Shown here piece by piece: positions 1 through 9,164 of a stretch of DNA of 64,000 nucleotides. The notes beneath the pieces are model-generated. The model saw nothing but the letters and a program-made list of their open reading frames with translations. It searched no databases and had not been told where the DNA came from. Origin of the DNA: E44-bin88 sp050123275 (GTDB lineage Bacteria > Chloroflexota > Dehalococcoidia > Dehalococcoidales > BS750m-G39); assembly GCA_050123275.1 (NCBI GenBank), contig JASFHK010000008.1, positions 1-64,000 of the forward strand, written 5' to 3'. Numbering within the stretch: the first letter of the stretch is position 1; every line of letters begins with the position of its first letter. The translations under genes and the position numbers were made by a program.

Positions 1-709
<709 letters not shown>

Positions 710-795
710 GAATTGTAAAGCTTAATCTTTAGCTCTTTAAAAAAGAACCTTCCTTCCACTATCCAGTTGTTAAGGTGCGACTTAGGGTAAAGGAA

Positions 796-824
796 ATCGT
801 ATCACAACCCCCCTGCTTTGTCAA
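796..824 (-). promoter_or_regulatory. rRNA promoter (TTGACA-N17-TACGAT)
   Basis: On the minus strand the -35 box TTGACA (819-824) is separated by exactly 17 nt from TACGAT (796-801), about 85 nt before the 16S 5' end. This is a near-consensus housekeeping sigma promoter placed as expected for an rRNA operon. The region 710-790 is the transcribed leader. Confidence 0.85.
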
Positions 825-886
825 TATTCTTTTCACACCTAAAAGCAGGCCGAAAACACCAGACTTTGAAGAGGGATTTGTGCAGG

Positions 887-1060
887 GTGTTTAAGAGGGG
901 CGCCGCCCCTCTTTACCTTAAAAGGGTGGCGGGCGGGAATAGATACAAAACGGGGAGGCGGCGGGGCATAACCCACAGGTTAAGGAGTTTACTCATTAGG
1001 GCGGGCCGGGTTGGGACAGAAACGACGTTCGCCCAACAGAGTGGGGCGGTGGCGCGGAAA
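887..1060 (+). repeat. Dispersed repeat: type A hairpin element followed by type B G-rich element
   Basis: Type A (887-955) starts GTGTTTAAGAGGGG, forms a hairpin (AAGAGGGGC/GCCCCTCTT) and continues ACCTTAAAAGGGTGGCGG, then GGCGGGAATAGAT and CGGGG. Type B (about 998-1053) is a G-rich stretch ending in CAACAGAGTGGGGCGG. Related copies occur elsewhere: A at 4971, 14230, 27346 and 31659; B at 14349, 26631 and 26733. The 82-aa open frame across this stretch (818-1066) is repeat read-through and not a gene. Confidence 0.75.
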
Positions 1061-1075
1061 AACTAAAGAAAAACC

Positions 1076-1375
1076 TTAACCAACCCAGCTGCCGGTAGGC
1101 ACCACCCGGTAAACGCTAACCCTCATCTCCTCCTCCAGAAGCGGCTCCGCATCCTTCATTATCGCCGCCCTCATCTTCGAATCACGCCAGGCGTACCAGC
1201 AATTATCGTTATCCCAGCTGGTGATGATGGCCATGATAGAAGGGTCCTTAAGGCTCACCAGGTTCTCGACGCCCCGATAGCCCGGATAGGACATGGCGTG
1301 CTCGCGCAGCCTGAGCAAAAAGGGCTGTATATCGGCGCCCCGTTTCAGCTTATAACCGTTAATAACCTTGATCAC
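1076..1375 (-). CDS. ABM-domain (antibiotic biosynthesis monooxygenase-like) protein
   Basis: 99 aa, GTG start. The fold pattern is that of the small dimeric alpha-beta-barrel ABM family: an N-terminal strand (IKVINGYKLKRG), a helix with LRLREHAMSYPGY, the central strand GVENLVSLKDPSIMAIITSWD, a conserved W (DNCWYAW), and a C-terminal strand VYRVVP. Family members are quinone or haem monooxygenases, or simply dimeric stress proteins; no catalytic assignment can be made. It lies next to a flavodoxin gene on the same strand (67 nt spacing), so a shared redox role is possible. Confidence 0.7.
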   Translation of the reverse strand: MIKVINGYKLKRGADIQPFLLRLREHAMSYPGYRGVENLVSLKDPSIMAIITSWDNDNCWYAWRDSKMRAAIMKDAEPLLEEEMRVSVYRVVPTGSWVG

Positions 1376-1442
1376 TACCCCGACTCCCGGAACGGAATTG
1401 TGCTCCTATTGTAGCCGCCACCAGCCACGCTTGTAAAGCCCT

Positions 1443-1886
1443 CTAGTGCGACTTGAGCTGCTTCGCCCAGGCGGCGGCGCGCTCAAGCTCACCCTCCGAC
1501 AGGGGACCTTCGGTGCCCTCGACGAAAAAGCCCTCCGGCTCGACGATAAGGTTGGCCCCCTTCTTTTTCAGGCCGCCGGCGATTTTGCCCGCCGCGTAGC
1601 CGAAGATTTTAGCCACCCGGCTGGTAACCCTGGTGTCGAAAGCGGCGGCGTTCAGCCCGTTGATTTCCGCCTTGGTGACCCGCTTCAACAGGTCGCGGAC
1701 GCCCTCGGTAGGCCGGCCCCCCTGGGTCGGCGAGCCCACCACGATAAGCCCGATGTTCTCCAGCTCCGGAGGTCCCACCTCACCGGCGCGCAGGATAGAG
1801 ACCTCACCCTCGATAGCCCCGCCGATAGCCTTGGCGATTTCCTCCGTGTTACCGTACATCGAATCGTAAACGACTAAAGCCCTCAT
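1443..1886 (-). CDS. Flavodoxin family protein
   Basis: 147 aa. The FMN phosphate loop is clear at the N-terminus (VVYDSMYGNTEEIA; T/S-x-T-G-x-T type with N-T-E). The second FMN region GSPTQGGRPTEG resembles the flavodoxin/FprA-type isoalloxazine loop. The start is set at the ATG at 1886 rather than the GTG nine bases upstream, because that GTG falls inside the ribosome-binding site GGAGGTG. Likely a low-potential one- or two-electron carrier in the cytoplasm. It is divergent from the iron operon and may serve as an iron-sparing carrier, but that is inference. Confidence 0.85.
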   Translation of the reverse strand: MRALVVYDSMYGNTEEIAKAIGGAIEGEVSILRAGEVGPPELENIGLIVVGSPTQGGRPTEGVRDLLKRVTKAEINGLNAAAFDTRVTSRVAKIFGYAAGKIAGGLKKKGANLIVEPEGFFVEGTEGPLSEGELERAAAWAKQLKSH

Positions 1887-1931
1887 CGGAAGCACCTCCG
1901 CTTTTGTTTACCACCCCCAAGTTTAAAACAA

Positions 1932-1995
1932 AATCAAGCGACCCTCAAGCGTTTTAGCCCCAAAACTTGATTAACGTCTCATACTGTAATAAAAT
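1932..1995 (+). promoter_or_regulatory. Promoter and inverted repeats upstream of the DtxR-feoAB operon
   Basis: A -35-like TTGATT (1967-1972) lies 17 nt from TAAAAT (1990-1995). The -35 is the right half of an inverted repeat AATCAAG (1932-1938)/CTTGATT (1966-1972), with a second nested GTTTT/AAAAC pair between. The placement suggests an operator for the metalloregulator encoded just downstream; this is inference from position only. Confidence 0.4.
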
Positions 1996-2033
1996 GAAAT
2001 GTTTGGAAAGACTAACTTTTACGGAGAAAGCTG

Positions 2034-2510
2034 ATGGAAGGCAAACCAACCGCCAGCATGGAAGACTACCTGGAATCGATAATTATGCTCCGCAAAGGCA
2101 ATCAGGCCGTCAGGGTCAGCCAGATGAGCCAGGCACTGGGAGTCAAGATGCCCAGCGTCACCCTGGCCCTGAAAAAGCTCTCCGAAGAAGGGCTGGTGGA
2201 ACACCAGCGCTACGGGCGCGTCCAACTGACGCCTGAGGGCGAAAAGGTGGCCAAGGACGTCTTCCGCCGCCACGAAGCGCTGCGCCGCTTTTTGGGGGAA
2301 ATCCTCAACGTTGACGCCGAAGTCGCCGAAAACGACGCCTGCAAGATGGAGCACGCCGTCAGCCCGCTCACCCAGAAGCGGCTGGCCAAGTTCGTCGATT
2401 TCATCCTGAGCCGTCCCGAAGTCCATCCCTACTGGCTGGATATGTTCGAGCGCTACGCCGAGCACGGCGAGTTCCCCGAAGGCTGTCCCGTCCAGTGCAG
2501 CGGCAAATAG
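2034..2510 (+). CDS. DtxR/MntR-family metal-dependent transcriptional regulator
   Basis: 158 aa. N-terminal winged helix (about residues 8-70): ASMEDYLESIIMLR is the hallmark opening of DtxR/MntR proteins, followed by VRVSQMSQALGVKMPSVT as the HTH and a wing GRVQLTPEG. The second half (H-E-A-L-R-R-F, about 75-145) is the metal-binding/dimerisation domain, with candidate ligands E/H/C in HEALRRFL, DACKMEH and the C-terminal GCPVQC. No SH3-like third domain, so MntR-length. First gene of an operon with feoA, feoB and ybaN (37 nt to feoA). Expected to repress Fe(II) uptake when metal is replete. Confidence 0.9.
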   Translation: MEGKPTASMEDYLESIIMLRKGNQAVRVSQMSQALGVKMPSVTLALKKLSEEGLVEHQRYGRVQLTPEGEKVAKDVFRRHEALRRFLGEILNVDAEVAENDACKMEHAVSPLTQKRLAKFVDFILSRPEVHPYWLDMFERYAEHGEFPEGCPVQCSGK

Positions 2511-2547
2511 TTAGCCGGCAAGCCACGAGAGGAAAGAGAAAATAGAT

Positions 2548-2787
2548 ATGGATAAAGAGCCGACGACACTGGTCGAGATGCAACGGGGGCAAAGCGGCAC
2601 CGTGCTCCAACTTAAAGGGGGGCACGGTCTGGTCAAGCGTCTCAACGCCCTGGGCATTCTGCCCGGCAAGAAGATAACCAAGGTCAGCTCCATGCTCATG
2701 CGGGGGCCGGTCACCATCTCGGTCGACCGCGTCCACATCGCCATCGGCTTCGGCATGGCCAGGAAGATAATAGTCCGCGCGGACTAG
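2548..2787 (+). CDS. feoA: Ferrous iron transport protein A
   Basis: 79 aa, the usual FeoA length, SH3-like fold: LVEMQRGQSGTVLQL, then GLVKRLNALGILPGKKI and the closing RKIIVRAD. It is a small cytoplasmic partner of FeoB and immediately precedes feoB (13 nt gap). The adjacent DtxR-type gene indicates Fe(II)-responsive control. Confidence 0.93.
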   Translation: MDKEPTTLVEMQRGQSGTVLQLKGGHGLVKRLNALGILPGKKITKVSSMLMRGPVTISVDRVHIAIGFGMARKIIVRAD

Positions 2788-2800
2788 AAAAGGCTAATAA

Positions 2801-4510
2801 TTGAAGAAGATTCTCCTCATGGGCAACCCCAACGTGGGTAAAAGCGCCGTTTTCTCCCGGCTCACCGGCATCAGGGCCATCGTTTCCAACTATCCCGGCA
2901 CCACGGTAAGCTATACCCGCGGCGAGATGAAGCTGGGCGGCAGGGAAGCCGAGGTCATCGACGTCCCCGGCACCTATACTCTGGAGCCCACCTCCCAGGC
3001 GGAAGAAATCGCCCGCGACATGCTACCCAGCGGCGATGTCGTGGTCAACGTGGTCAACGCCACCAACCTGGAAAGAAACCTCTACCTGACCCTGCAGCTT
3101 TTGGAGAAAGACGTCCCCGTTATCGTCGCCCTGAACATCTGGGACGACACCAAGCACCTGGGCATCGATATCGACGTCGAAAAGCTGCAACAGCTGCTGG
3201 GCGTGCCCGTGATACCCACCGTGGGCGTCACCGGCCAGGGCATCAAGGAGCTGGTCGAGGCCATACCCCACGCCACCTCCCCCCAGCTGCCCGCCGTCTC
3301 CAGCGACAAGCGCTGGGCCAAGGTGGGGCATATCGTGGAGGAGGTGCAGCGCATCCACCACCGCCACCACACCTGGCGCGAGCGTCTGGCCGACGCCACG
3401 GTAAGACCGCTCACCGGCGGCATCTTCGCCATGGCGGTGCTGGCGGCCTCGTTCATCGTCGTCCGCTTCATCGGCGAAGGGCTGATTAACTACGTAATGA
3501 ACCCCATCTTCGATAACCTCTGGGCGCCCCTGGTAATGAAGCTCAGTCCGGTCATGGGCGGCGGCGGCTTCGGGCACGACATCGTCATCGGCAAGCTCTT
3601 CGACGGCCAGATCGATTTCGTCCAGTCCTTCGGCCTGCTCACCAGCGGCCTCTACGTACCGCTGGGCATGGTGTTACCATACGTGGTCGCCTTCTATTTC
3701 ATGCTGGGCATACTGGAAGACACCGGCTACCTGCCCAGATTGGCCGTGCTCATGGATAACGTCATGCACCGGCTGGGCTTACACGGCTACGCCATCATCC
3801 CCACCCTGCTCGGCCTGGGCTGCAACGTGCCCGCCGTATTGAGCACGCGCATCCTGGAAAGCAAACGGGAGCGCTTTATCGCCGCCACTTTGATTTCCAT
3901 AGCCGTGCCCTGCGCCGCTTTGCAGGCGATGATTATCGGCCTGGTCGGCGCCGAGGGCTGGCAGTACGTGCTGCTGGTTTACGGCACGCTCTTCGTCGTC
4001 TGGGTGATATTGGGCTTTATCCTCAACAAGACGGTGAAGGGCTTTTCCCCCGAGCTATTAATCGAGATACCCCCCTACCGCCTCCCCCCCTGGCGCACCG
4101 TGCTGCAAAAGCTCTGGATGCGCACCTACGGCTTCCTGGTCGAGGCCATACCCATCATTCTGGGGGCGGTGGTGGTGATTAATATCCTCTATTACTTCGG
4201 CATCTTCGACGCCATCGCCAACTTCACCGCGCCCGTAATCACCAACGTCCTGGGCCTGCCCAAGGAAGCCGTCACCGCCATCGCCGTCGGTTTCCTGCGT
4301 AAGGACGTGGCATTGGGCATGCTGGCGCCGCTGGCGCTCACCTCGGGGCAGCTGGTGGTGGGCAGCGTGGTGCTGGCCATGTTCTTCCCCTGTATCGCCA
4401 CCTTCGTCGTTTTGCTCCGCGAGCTGGGCGTGGTCAGGATGCTCAAGGCGGCGGGAATCATGCTCGTCGCCGCCCTGGCCGTGGGCGGGCTGCTCAACCT
4501 GATATTATGA
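2801..4510 (+). CDS. feoB: Ferrous iron transporter FeoB
   Basis: 569 aa, TTG start 13 nt after feoA. N-terminal G domain: P-loop GNPNVGKS (residues 8-15), G3 DVPGTY and G4 NIWD, then a helical spacer. The membrane part has about eight helices with the two Gate regions, including the conserved GLGCNVPA and LRKDVALGML motifs. It imports Fe(II) across the cytoplasmic membrane using nucleotide hydrolysis by the G domain. Shorter than E. coli FeoB (773 aa) but within the range of compact FeoB proteins. Stop is 10 nt before ybaN. Confidence 0.96.
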   Translation: MKKILLMGNPNVGKSAVFSRLTGIRAIVSNYPGTTVSYTRGEMKLGGREAEVIDVPGTYTLEPTSQAEEIARDMLPSGDVVVNVVNATNLERNLYLTLQLLEKDVPVIVALNIWDDTKHLGIDIDVEKLQQLLGVPVIPTVGVTGQGIKELVEAIPHATSPQLPAVSSDKRWAKVGHIVEEVQRIHHRHHTWRERLADATVRPLTGGIFAMAVLAASFIVVRFIGEGLINYVMNPIFDNLWAPLVMKLSPVMGGGGFGHDIVIGKLFDGQIDFVQSFGLLTSGLYVPLGMVLPYVVAFYFMLGILEDTGYLPRLAVLMDNVMHRLGLHGYAIIPTLLGLGCNVPAVLSTRILESKRERFIAATLISIAVPCAALQAMIIGLVGAEGWQYVLLVYGTLFVVWVILGFILNKTVKGFSPELLIEIPPYRLPPWRTVLQKLWMRTYGFLVEAIPIILGAVVVINILYYFGIFDAIANFTAPVITNVLGLPKEAVTAIAVGFLRKDVALGMLAPLALTSGQLVVGSVVLAMFFPCIATFVVLLRELGVVRMLKAAGIMLVAALAVGGLLNLIL

Positions 4511-4520
4511 CCGGGGGCAC

Positions 4521-4904
4521 ATGTCGGCTCAACTGAAGAGATACCTGCTCATCGCTACCGGCACCATATGCCTGGCCGTCGGCATCATCGGCATATTCAC
4601 CCCCATATTGCCCACCACCCCCTTCCTGCTGCTGGCCGCCGTTTGCTACGCCAACAGCTCGGCGCGCTTTCACCGCTGGCTGTTAAATAACCGGGTCTTC
4701 GGCAGCTATATCCGCAACTATACCGAGGGCCGGGGCATACCGCTCAAGGTCAAAATCGGCACCATCGCCCTACTCTGGACGACCATCGGCATCTCCATCT
4801 GGCTGGTGGCCAACACCATCGTCACCGTCATTCTCCTCATTGTCGCCGCCGGCGTCAGCCTCCACATCGCCTTCATCCGCACCCGGAAAGATAGTCCGAG
4901 CTAA
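4521..4904 (+). CDS. YbaN/DUF454 family inner-membrane protein
   Basis: 127 aa with three or four membrane helices. The family signature GIIGIFTPILPTTPFLLLAA occupies residues 22-41, followed by CYANSSARFHRWL and NRVFGSYIRNY. Function of DUF454 proteins is unknown; they are often found beside iron or haem genes. Last gene of the DtxR-feoA-feoB operon (10 nt gap), suggesting an iron-linked role. Confidence 0.88.
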   Translation: MSAQLKRYLLIATGTICLAVGIIGIFTPILPTTPFLLLAAVCYANSSARFHRWLLNNRVFGSYIRNYTEGRGIPLKVKIGTIALLWTTIGISIWLVANTIVTVILLIVAAGVSLHIAFIRTRKDSPS

Positions 4905-4970
4905 CGCCTTAGCTCCCACCCAATGCCCACCCTACAAGGGTTAAACCCTTATATATCTCTTATTTCCGGG

Positions 4971-5046
4971 GGTGTTTAAGAGGGGGCAAAGCCCCCTCTT
5001 TACCTCAAAGGGCGGCGGGCGGGAATAGATGAAAATCGGGGTGGGG
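4971..5046 (+). repeat. Dispersed repeat type A (copy 2)
   Basis: GGTGTTTAAGAGGGGGC, hairpin with loop AAA, then ACCTCAAAGGGCGGCGGGCG, GAATAGAT, ATCGGGG. It sits between the convergent iron and export operons. Upstream (about 4924-4945) is a short reverse-complement echo of the type B element (TGCCCACCCTACA). Confidence 0.8.
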
Positions 5047-5050
5047 GGAT

Positions 5051-5075
5051 AAAAAGGGGGGCGTTGCCACCCCCC
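5051..5075 (-). terminator. Rho-independent terminator of the export operon
   Basis: On the minus strand GGGGGGTGGCAACGCCCCCC followed by TTTTT, just after the ABC permease stop. Confidence 0.8.
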
Positions 5076-5097
5076 TAAGCATATTGGATAACTAAGG

Positions 5098-5865
5098 CTA
5101 CTTCCCGAAATTCCTAAAAGCCAAAACCGCCGTCACCACTCCCACCGCCGCGAAAATGCCCAGCACCAGCAGCCCCATCCCATAGCTGCCCCAGTCAAAG
5201 CCGCTCACGAAAAGCGGCCTCACCGCCTCCACGGCGTAGTTCACCGGGTTGAACTTCATGGTCGTAGCCACCCAGTCCGGGGCCAGCGAGGCGGGCATCA
5301 TGGCGCTGGAAAGGAACATCAGCGGCAGCGAGAGCAGGTTGGCGATAACCACCAGCGCCGTCTGGCTGCGGGTAGCGATAACCAGGGCGTAGGAAAGACT
5401 ACAAAAAGCCAGCCCGATAAGCCAGACGATAACCAGCGTCAGGATAATGCCCCCCGCACCCGTGGCCACGCTCACCCCCATAATGTAGACCAGGGCGAAG
5501 ATAATCAGAATCTGTATGGTCAGGCTGGCCAGCGCGTTGAGGATGTTGCCGATGATGAGGGCGTAACGGTTGGCCGGCGTAATCAGCATCTTGTCGACCA
5601 CGCCGAACCGGATATCATCCAGTATGTCGAAGCCCGTGTAGGCCGAAGAAAAGACGGCCATCATCACGATTAAGCCCGGGGCGAAAAAGAGCAGGTACTC
5701 CGAGGTGGGAAAACCGGGCATCAGCGACAGATTCTTGAAGAGCTGGGTAAAGAGCAGCAGCCATATCAGCGGCTGTGCCAGGCTGAAAAATATCCACACC
5801 GGCTCGCGCAGCCCGTTGCGAAAGCGCCGGGCCAGGGTAAACCAGACATCGCTCGCGAAATCCAT
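5098..5865 (-). CDS. ABC-2 type exporter permease (DrrB-like)
   Basis: 255 aa, six predicted membrane helices. Begins with a cytoplasmic segment (LARRFRNGLREPVWIFFSLAQPLIWLLLF), typical of daunorubicin-resistance DrrB/NodJ permeases, with the ABC-2 membrane region AFCSLSYALVIATRSQ and FLSSAMMP. Start codon directly follows the ATPase stop (adjacent at 5866). Exports an unknown lipophilic compound or drug together with the upstream ATPase. Last gene in the PadR operon. Confidence 0.88.
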   Translation of the reverse strand: MDFASDVWFTLARRFRNGLREPVWIFFSLAQPLIWLLLFTQLFKNLSLMPGFPTSEYLLFFAPGLIVMMAVFSSAYTGFDILDDIRFGVVDKMLITPANRYALIIGNILNALASLTIQILIIFALVYIMGVSVATGAGGIILTLVIVWLIGLAFCSLSYALVIATRSQTALVVIANLLSLPLMFLSSAMMPASLAPDWVATTMKFNPVNYAVEAVRPLFVSGFDWGSYGMGLLVLGIFAAVGVVTAVLAFRNFGK

Positions 5866-6867
5866 CTATTTGCCCTCCTTCCCCGAATTGTTATGGTTGC
5901 GGGCGGCTTCCTCGCCTATCGTTCTTCCCGTGTATCTGATAAAAACGTCGTCCAGCGACGGCCGCGATACGGTGGTGCTGGCCGTCTCCACCCCCTCTTT
6001 TTCCAGCAGGCGCAGTATCTTGGGGGTAGCTTCGTCGGCGCGGTCAACATAGACGTTGACGCCGTCATGGGTGGCCATTATCTTCTTGACGAAGGGCTGC
6101 CCCGCCAGCGCCTTCTCCGTTTTGGCGAAAGTCGCCCGCTGCTCCTCGGCGCTGGCCGAAGGCATGCGCAGCGAGATGGCATCGCCCTCGATGGCGCTCT
6201 TCAGCTCCTCGGGCGTGCCGGTGGCGATAATCTTGCCCTTGTCGATAATGGACACGCGGTGGCTCAAACGGTCGGCTTCCTCAAGATAGTGCGTGGTGAG
6301 CAGGATGGTAATCCCCTCCCCGGCCAGCCGCCGCACGTAGTCCCAAATGTTGACCCGAATCTGGATGTCCAGCCCCAGCGTCGGTTCGTCGAGGAAAAGC
6401 AGCCGCGGCTGGTGCACCAGCGCCGTGGCGATTTCCAGCCGCTTGCGCATCCCTCCGGAATAGGTTTTCACCAGACGGTTGGCGTCCTCGGACAGGTTCA
6501 CCAGCTCCAGCAGCTCGTCGACCCTTTTCTTGAGCAGGCCGCCGTCCATGTGGTGGTAGCGCCCGAAAAGGCCCAGGTTTTCGCGGCCAGTGGCGTTCTC
6601 CATCAGCCCCGCCGCCTGCGCCGAATAGCCGATGAGCTGCCTCACCTGGCGCGAGTTTTTGAGAATATCGTAGCCGGCGACTTTAGCCGTCCCCGAGGTG
6701 GGCCGCGTCAGCGTGGAGAGCATGCGGATAGTAGTCGTCTTACCCGCCCCGTTGGGACCCAGCAGCCCGAATATCTCGCCTTCTTCGATATTAAGGTCGA
6801 TGCCGTCGACGGCGACGATTCTCTTGTTAAAGATTTTGGTCAGCTTGTCGGTCACGATTAAGTCCAT
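5866..6867 (-). CDS. ABC exporter ATP-binding protein (DrrA-like)
   Basis: 333 aa. Walker A GPNGAGKT, Q-loop YSAQ, signature YSGGMRKRLE, Walker B LLFLDEPTLGLD, switch His in TTHYLEEAD. The long C-terminal extension after the ATPase core, containing SLDDVFIRYTGRTI, is the DrrA/CcmA-type regulatory domain. A strong ribosome-binding site (AAGGAGGGGG) precedes the ATG. Forms the motor of the exporter with the adjacent permease. Confidence 0.92.
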   Translation of the reverse strand: MDLIVTDKLTKIFNKRIVAVDGIDLNIEEGEIFGLLGPNGAGKTTTIRMLSTLTRPTSGTAKVAGYDILKNSRQVRQLIGYSAQAAGLMENATGRENLGLFGRYHHMDGGLLKKRVDELLELVNLSEDANRLVKTYSGGMRKRLEIATALVHQPRLLFLDEPTLGLDIQIRVNIWDYVRRLAGEGITILLTTHYLEEADRLSHRVSIIDKGKIIATGTPEELKSAIEGDAISLRMPSASAEEQRATFAKTEKALAGQPFVKKIMATHDGVNVYVDRADEATPKILRLLEKEGVETASTTVSRPSLDDVFIRYTGRTIGEEAARNHNNSGKEGK

Positions 6868-6895
6868 AAGCGTTTCACCCCCTCCTTTCTCGTTA

Positions 6896-7168
6896 TCATG
6901 AAACCGAATTCCCGGTATTGTTTTCCTCTTTGGGCCCTATCACCCGCTGCGGGGTAATGGCCTGCTGCGGGCATGCCTCCACGCATTTCAGACAGCCCTT
7001 ACAGAGGTGTGGATTAGCAATACGAGCGTGCTTGTGAAAAGGTATTCTAATCCTGGCCAGCACGTTTTCCGGACAGGCTTCTACACACTTCCAGCACGCC
7101 TGGCACTGTTTCATATTGAGTCGAATGTATTCCGTCTCGTGGCGTCTTACGATGGTATGTGACCTCAT
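6896..7168 (-). CDS. 2[4Fe-4S] ferredoxin-type protein
   Basis: 90 aa. Two ferredoxin motifs, CQACWKCVEACP and CKGCLKCVEACP, each able to bind one [4Fe-4S] cluster. The ATG shares its first base with the TGA of the MFS gene (TGATG), so translation is probably coupled. Placement between an MFS drug pump and an ABC drug exporter is unusual. It could feed electrons to an oxidoreductase elsewhere or sense redox state. Confidence 0.88.
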   Translation of the reverse strand: MRSHTIVRRHETEYIRLNMKQCQACWKCVEACPENVLARIRIPFHKHARIANPHLCKGCLKCVEACPQQAITPQRVIGPKEENNTGNSVS

Positions 7169-8718
7169 CAATCTTCGGGCCCCCTCACCCGCTTGGGCAG
7201 GATGATGAAGGTGAGGACGGCGGTCACCGCCAGTACGATGGTGGCTACCATCAGTGCGTCCGCCGAGCCGGCGGTAAAGGCCTGGCTGGACTCATCGACA
7301 ATCATCTGCGACAGCTGGGGCGACGGCACCTGCTCGGCGACGATATGCGCCCCCTGGATACTGCCGCGGATGGCATCCATCGCCTCGGCGGGCAGTTGTG
7401 ACGGCCAGTCCACGGCGTTGATACGGGAAATATAGGTGGCGTTGAGGATACTGCCCAGTATGGCCACCCCCAGCGCCCCGCCCACCTGCCGCGTGGTGTT
7501 GTTCATCGCCGAGCCGATACCCGACTGGCCCACGGGAATGGAGCCCATCACCGAGTTGGTGGCCGGGCTCATCGTCAGACCGATGCCCAGCGAGATAATG
7601 CACATGGCCAGCACGAACTTGGCGTAGCTGACGTCCACCGCCGCAATCTGGGCGAAGTAGAAAAAGCCGATGGCGGCGATAAAAATACCCAGGGCGACGG
7701 TCACCTTGGTGGTGATACGGTCGGCGACCTTGGCCGAAAGCGCCGCCGAGATAAAGGAGACCACCGCCATAGGCACCAGCCTGATGCCGGCCTCGAAGGG
7801 GCTGTAGCCCTGCACCGATTGCAGGAACTGCCCCAGGAAAAACATCGAGCCCATCAGCCCGAAGGTGACCAGCGTCAGGGCGACGTTGGCGCCGGTGAAA
7901 GACATGTTCTTGAAGAATTTCAACGGCAACATGGCGCCCTTGAACTTCAGCTCCCAGATGATGAAGCCCGCCAGCAGCACCGCCGCGGCGCCGAAGGCGT
8001 AGAGGACGTGGCTCGCCCCCCACCCATCCGACCCCGCCTGGATGATGGCGTAGACCAGCGCGAAAAGCCCGCCCACGGAAAGAATCGCCCCCAGCAGGTC
8101 GAGCCTCTTGGAATTCTCCGCCTTCGAGTTTTCGATGAAAAAGCCGCCCCCGATGAGGCCGATGGCGATAACGGGAATGTTGATGTAAAAGACGGCGTGC
8201 CAGCTGAAGGCCTCCAGCAGCCAGCCGCCGATAAGCGGGCCGATGCCCATGCCCAGCGAGAAGGTGGCCGCCCAGAGGGCGATGGCCTGGGCGCGCTCCT
8301 TGGGGTCGCGGAAGGTGGCCGTCAGGATGGAAAGCGTGGCCGGCAAAATAATGGCCGCCCCGATACCCATCATGGCCCGCATACCGATAAGCATGCCCGT
8401 GGAATTGGAAAGGGCCGCCCCCAGCGAGAACAAAGCGAAAATAACCAGGCCGATGTTGAGGATAGGTTTGCGTCCCAAGCGGTCGCCCAGGTAGCCCATG
8501 GTGAGCAGCAGCCCGGCGATGGCCAGGATGTAGGCGTCGACCACCCACTGCAACTGGCTGGCGGTGGAACCCAGGTCCTTGGCAATCGAGGGCAGGGCCA
8601 GGTTCAACACCGTGCCGTCCAGCGAAATGATGAGCAGCGAGATGGCCATGAAGGCCAGGGCTATCCAGCGATTACGATGTCCCCTGGTCCGTTCCATCGA
8701 GTCTAACGAAACGTCCAT
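7168..8718 (-). CDS. MFS drug efflux transporter, DHA2 (EmrB/QacA) family
   Basis: 516 aa, 14 predicted membrane helices. Motif A GYLGDRLGRKP after helix 2, motif C MGIGPLIGGWLLE in helix 5, and the DHA2 opening LDGTVLNLALPSIAKDL in helix 1. Proton-driven export of toxic compounds is expected. Lies in the PadR-controlled operon upstream of the ferredoxin and ABC exporter genes. Confidence 0.93.
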   Translation of the reverse strand: MDVSLDSMERTRGHRNRWIALAFMAISLLIISLDGTVLNLALPSIAKDLGSTASQLQWVVDAYILAIAGLLLTMGYLGDRLGRKPILNIGLVIFALFSLGAALSNSTGMLIGMRAMMGIGAAIILPATLSILTATFRDPKERAQAIALWAATFSLGMGIGPLIGGWLLEAFSWHAVFYINIPVIAIGLIGGGFFIENSKAENSKRLDLLGAILSVGGLFALVYAIIQAGSDGWGASHVLYAFGAAAVLLAGFIIWELKFKGAMLPLKFFKNMSFTGANVALTLVTFGLMGSMFFLGQFLQSVQGYSPFEAGIRLVPMAVVSFISAALSAKVADRITTKVTVALGIFIAAIGFFYFAQIAAVDVSYAKFVLAMCIISLGIGLTMSPATNSVMGSIPVGQSGIGSAMNNTTRQVGGALGVAILGSILNATYISRINAVDWPSQLPAEAMDAIRGSIQGAHIVAEQVPSPQLSQMIVDESSQAFTAGSADALMVATIVLAVTAVLTFIILPKRVRGPED

Positions 8719-8754
8719 AAAGCTTTATATTCTCTTTCTAGTTATATCGGTTGG

Positions 8755-8964
8755 CTATTGTTCCTTGCGCCAGAAGCGGTTCTTGGAACCGACCGCCGCC
8801 AGCGGCGCCACCCCCAGCCAGAGGGTCAGCGTCACCAGCATCGCCCAGGGGTAGCTGATGGTGGGCACGCCCACCTCGGGCGCAATCACCCCCCAGAGCA
8901 GCATCACGAAAAAGGAACTCAGGAAGAAACCCGGTATGGCCGCGAAGATTCTAAAGTAACCCAT
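8755..8964 (-). CDS. Small membrane protein of the export operon
   Basis: 69 aa with two hydrophobic helices (FRIFAAIPGFFLSSFFVMLLW and ISYPWAMLVTLTLWLGV), ending in a basic tail. I do not recognise the family. The two-helix pattern with few charges resembles small accessory subunits of efflux pumps. Same strand and spacing as its neighbours (1 nt from the upstream stop). Confidence 0.6.
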   Translation of the reverse strand: MGYFRIFAAIPGFFLSSFFVMLLWGVIAPEVGVPTISYPWAMLVTLTLWLGVAPLAAVGSKNRFWRKEQ

Positions 8965-8965
8965 G

Positions 8966-9154
8966 TTAGCCCTCCTTTTTGATGTTTTCTAGTTTCTTAT
9001 CGATTAAAGTGTCCACGCCCAGGTGCGCCGCCCCCCGCAACTCCTCCAGCGCCTGGCGCTCGGTCCTGCCGGCGCTTACCACCAACGGCTCCCAGACGAT
9101 GTAGTATTCGCCACTGTCTTCATCGAATTCAAGGTTGATATCGCCCCTGTCCAT
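8966..9154 (-). CDS. HicB-like small protein
   Basis: 62 aa. Two strands (INLEFDEDSGEYYIVWEP) followed by a helix TERQALEELRGAAHLGVDTL match the partial RNase-H fold of HicB/DUF1902-type proteins. No DNA-binding domain and no HicA toxin beside it, so it is probably not a working toxin-antitoxin pair. Ten nt after the PadR gene. Confidence 0.5.
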   Translation of the reverse strand: MDRGDINLEFDEDSGEYYIVWEPLVVSAGRTERQALEELRGAAHLGVDTLIDKKLENIKKEG

Positions 9155-9164
9155 GTTTCATCCC

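Noticed and set aside
818..1066. 82-aa plus-strand open frame beside the rRNA gene
   Set aside because: It reads through dispersed repeats A and B and the rRNA promoter; no ribosome-binding site or family resemblance.
8966..9154. HicAB toxin-antitoxin system
   Set aside because: Only a HicB-like fold without a DNA-binding domain; no HicA partner on either side.
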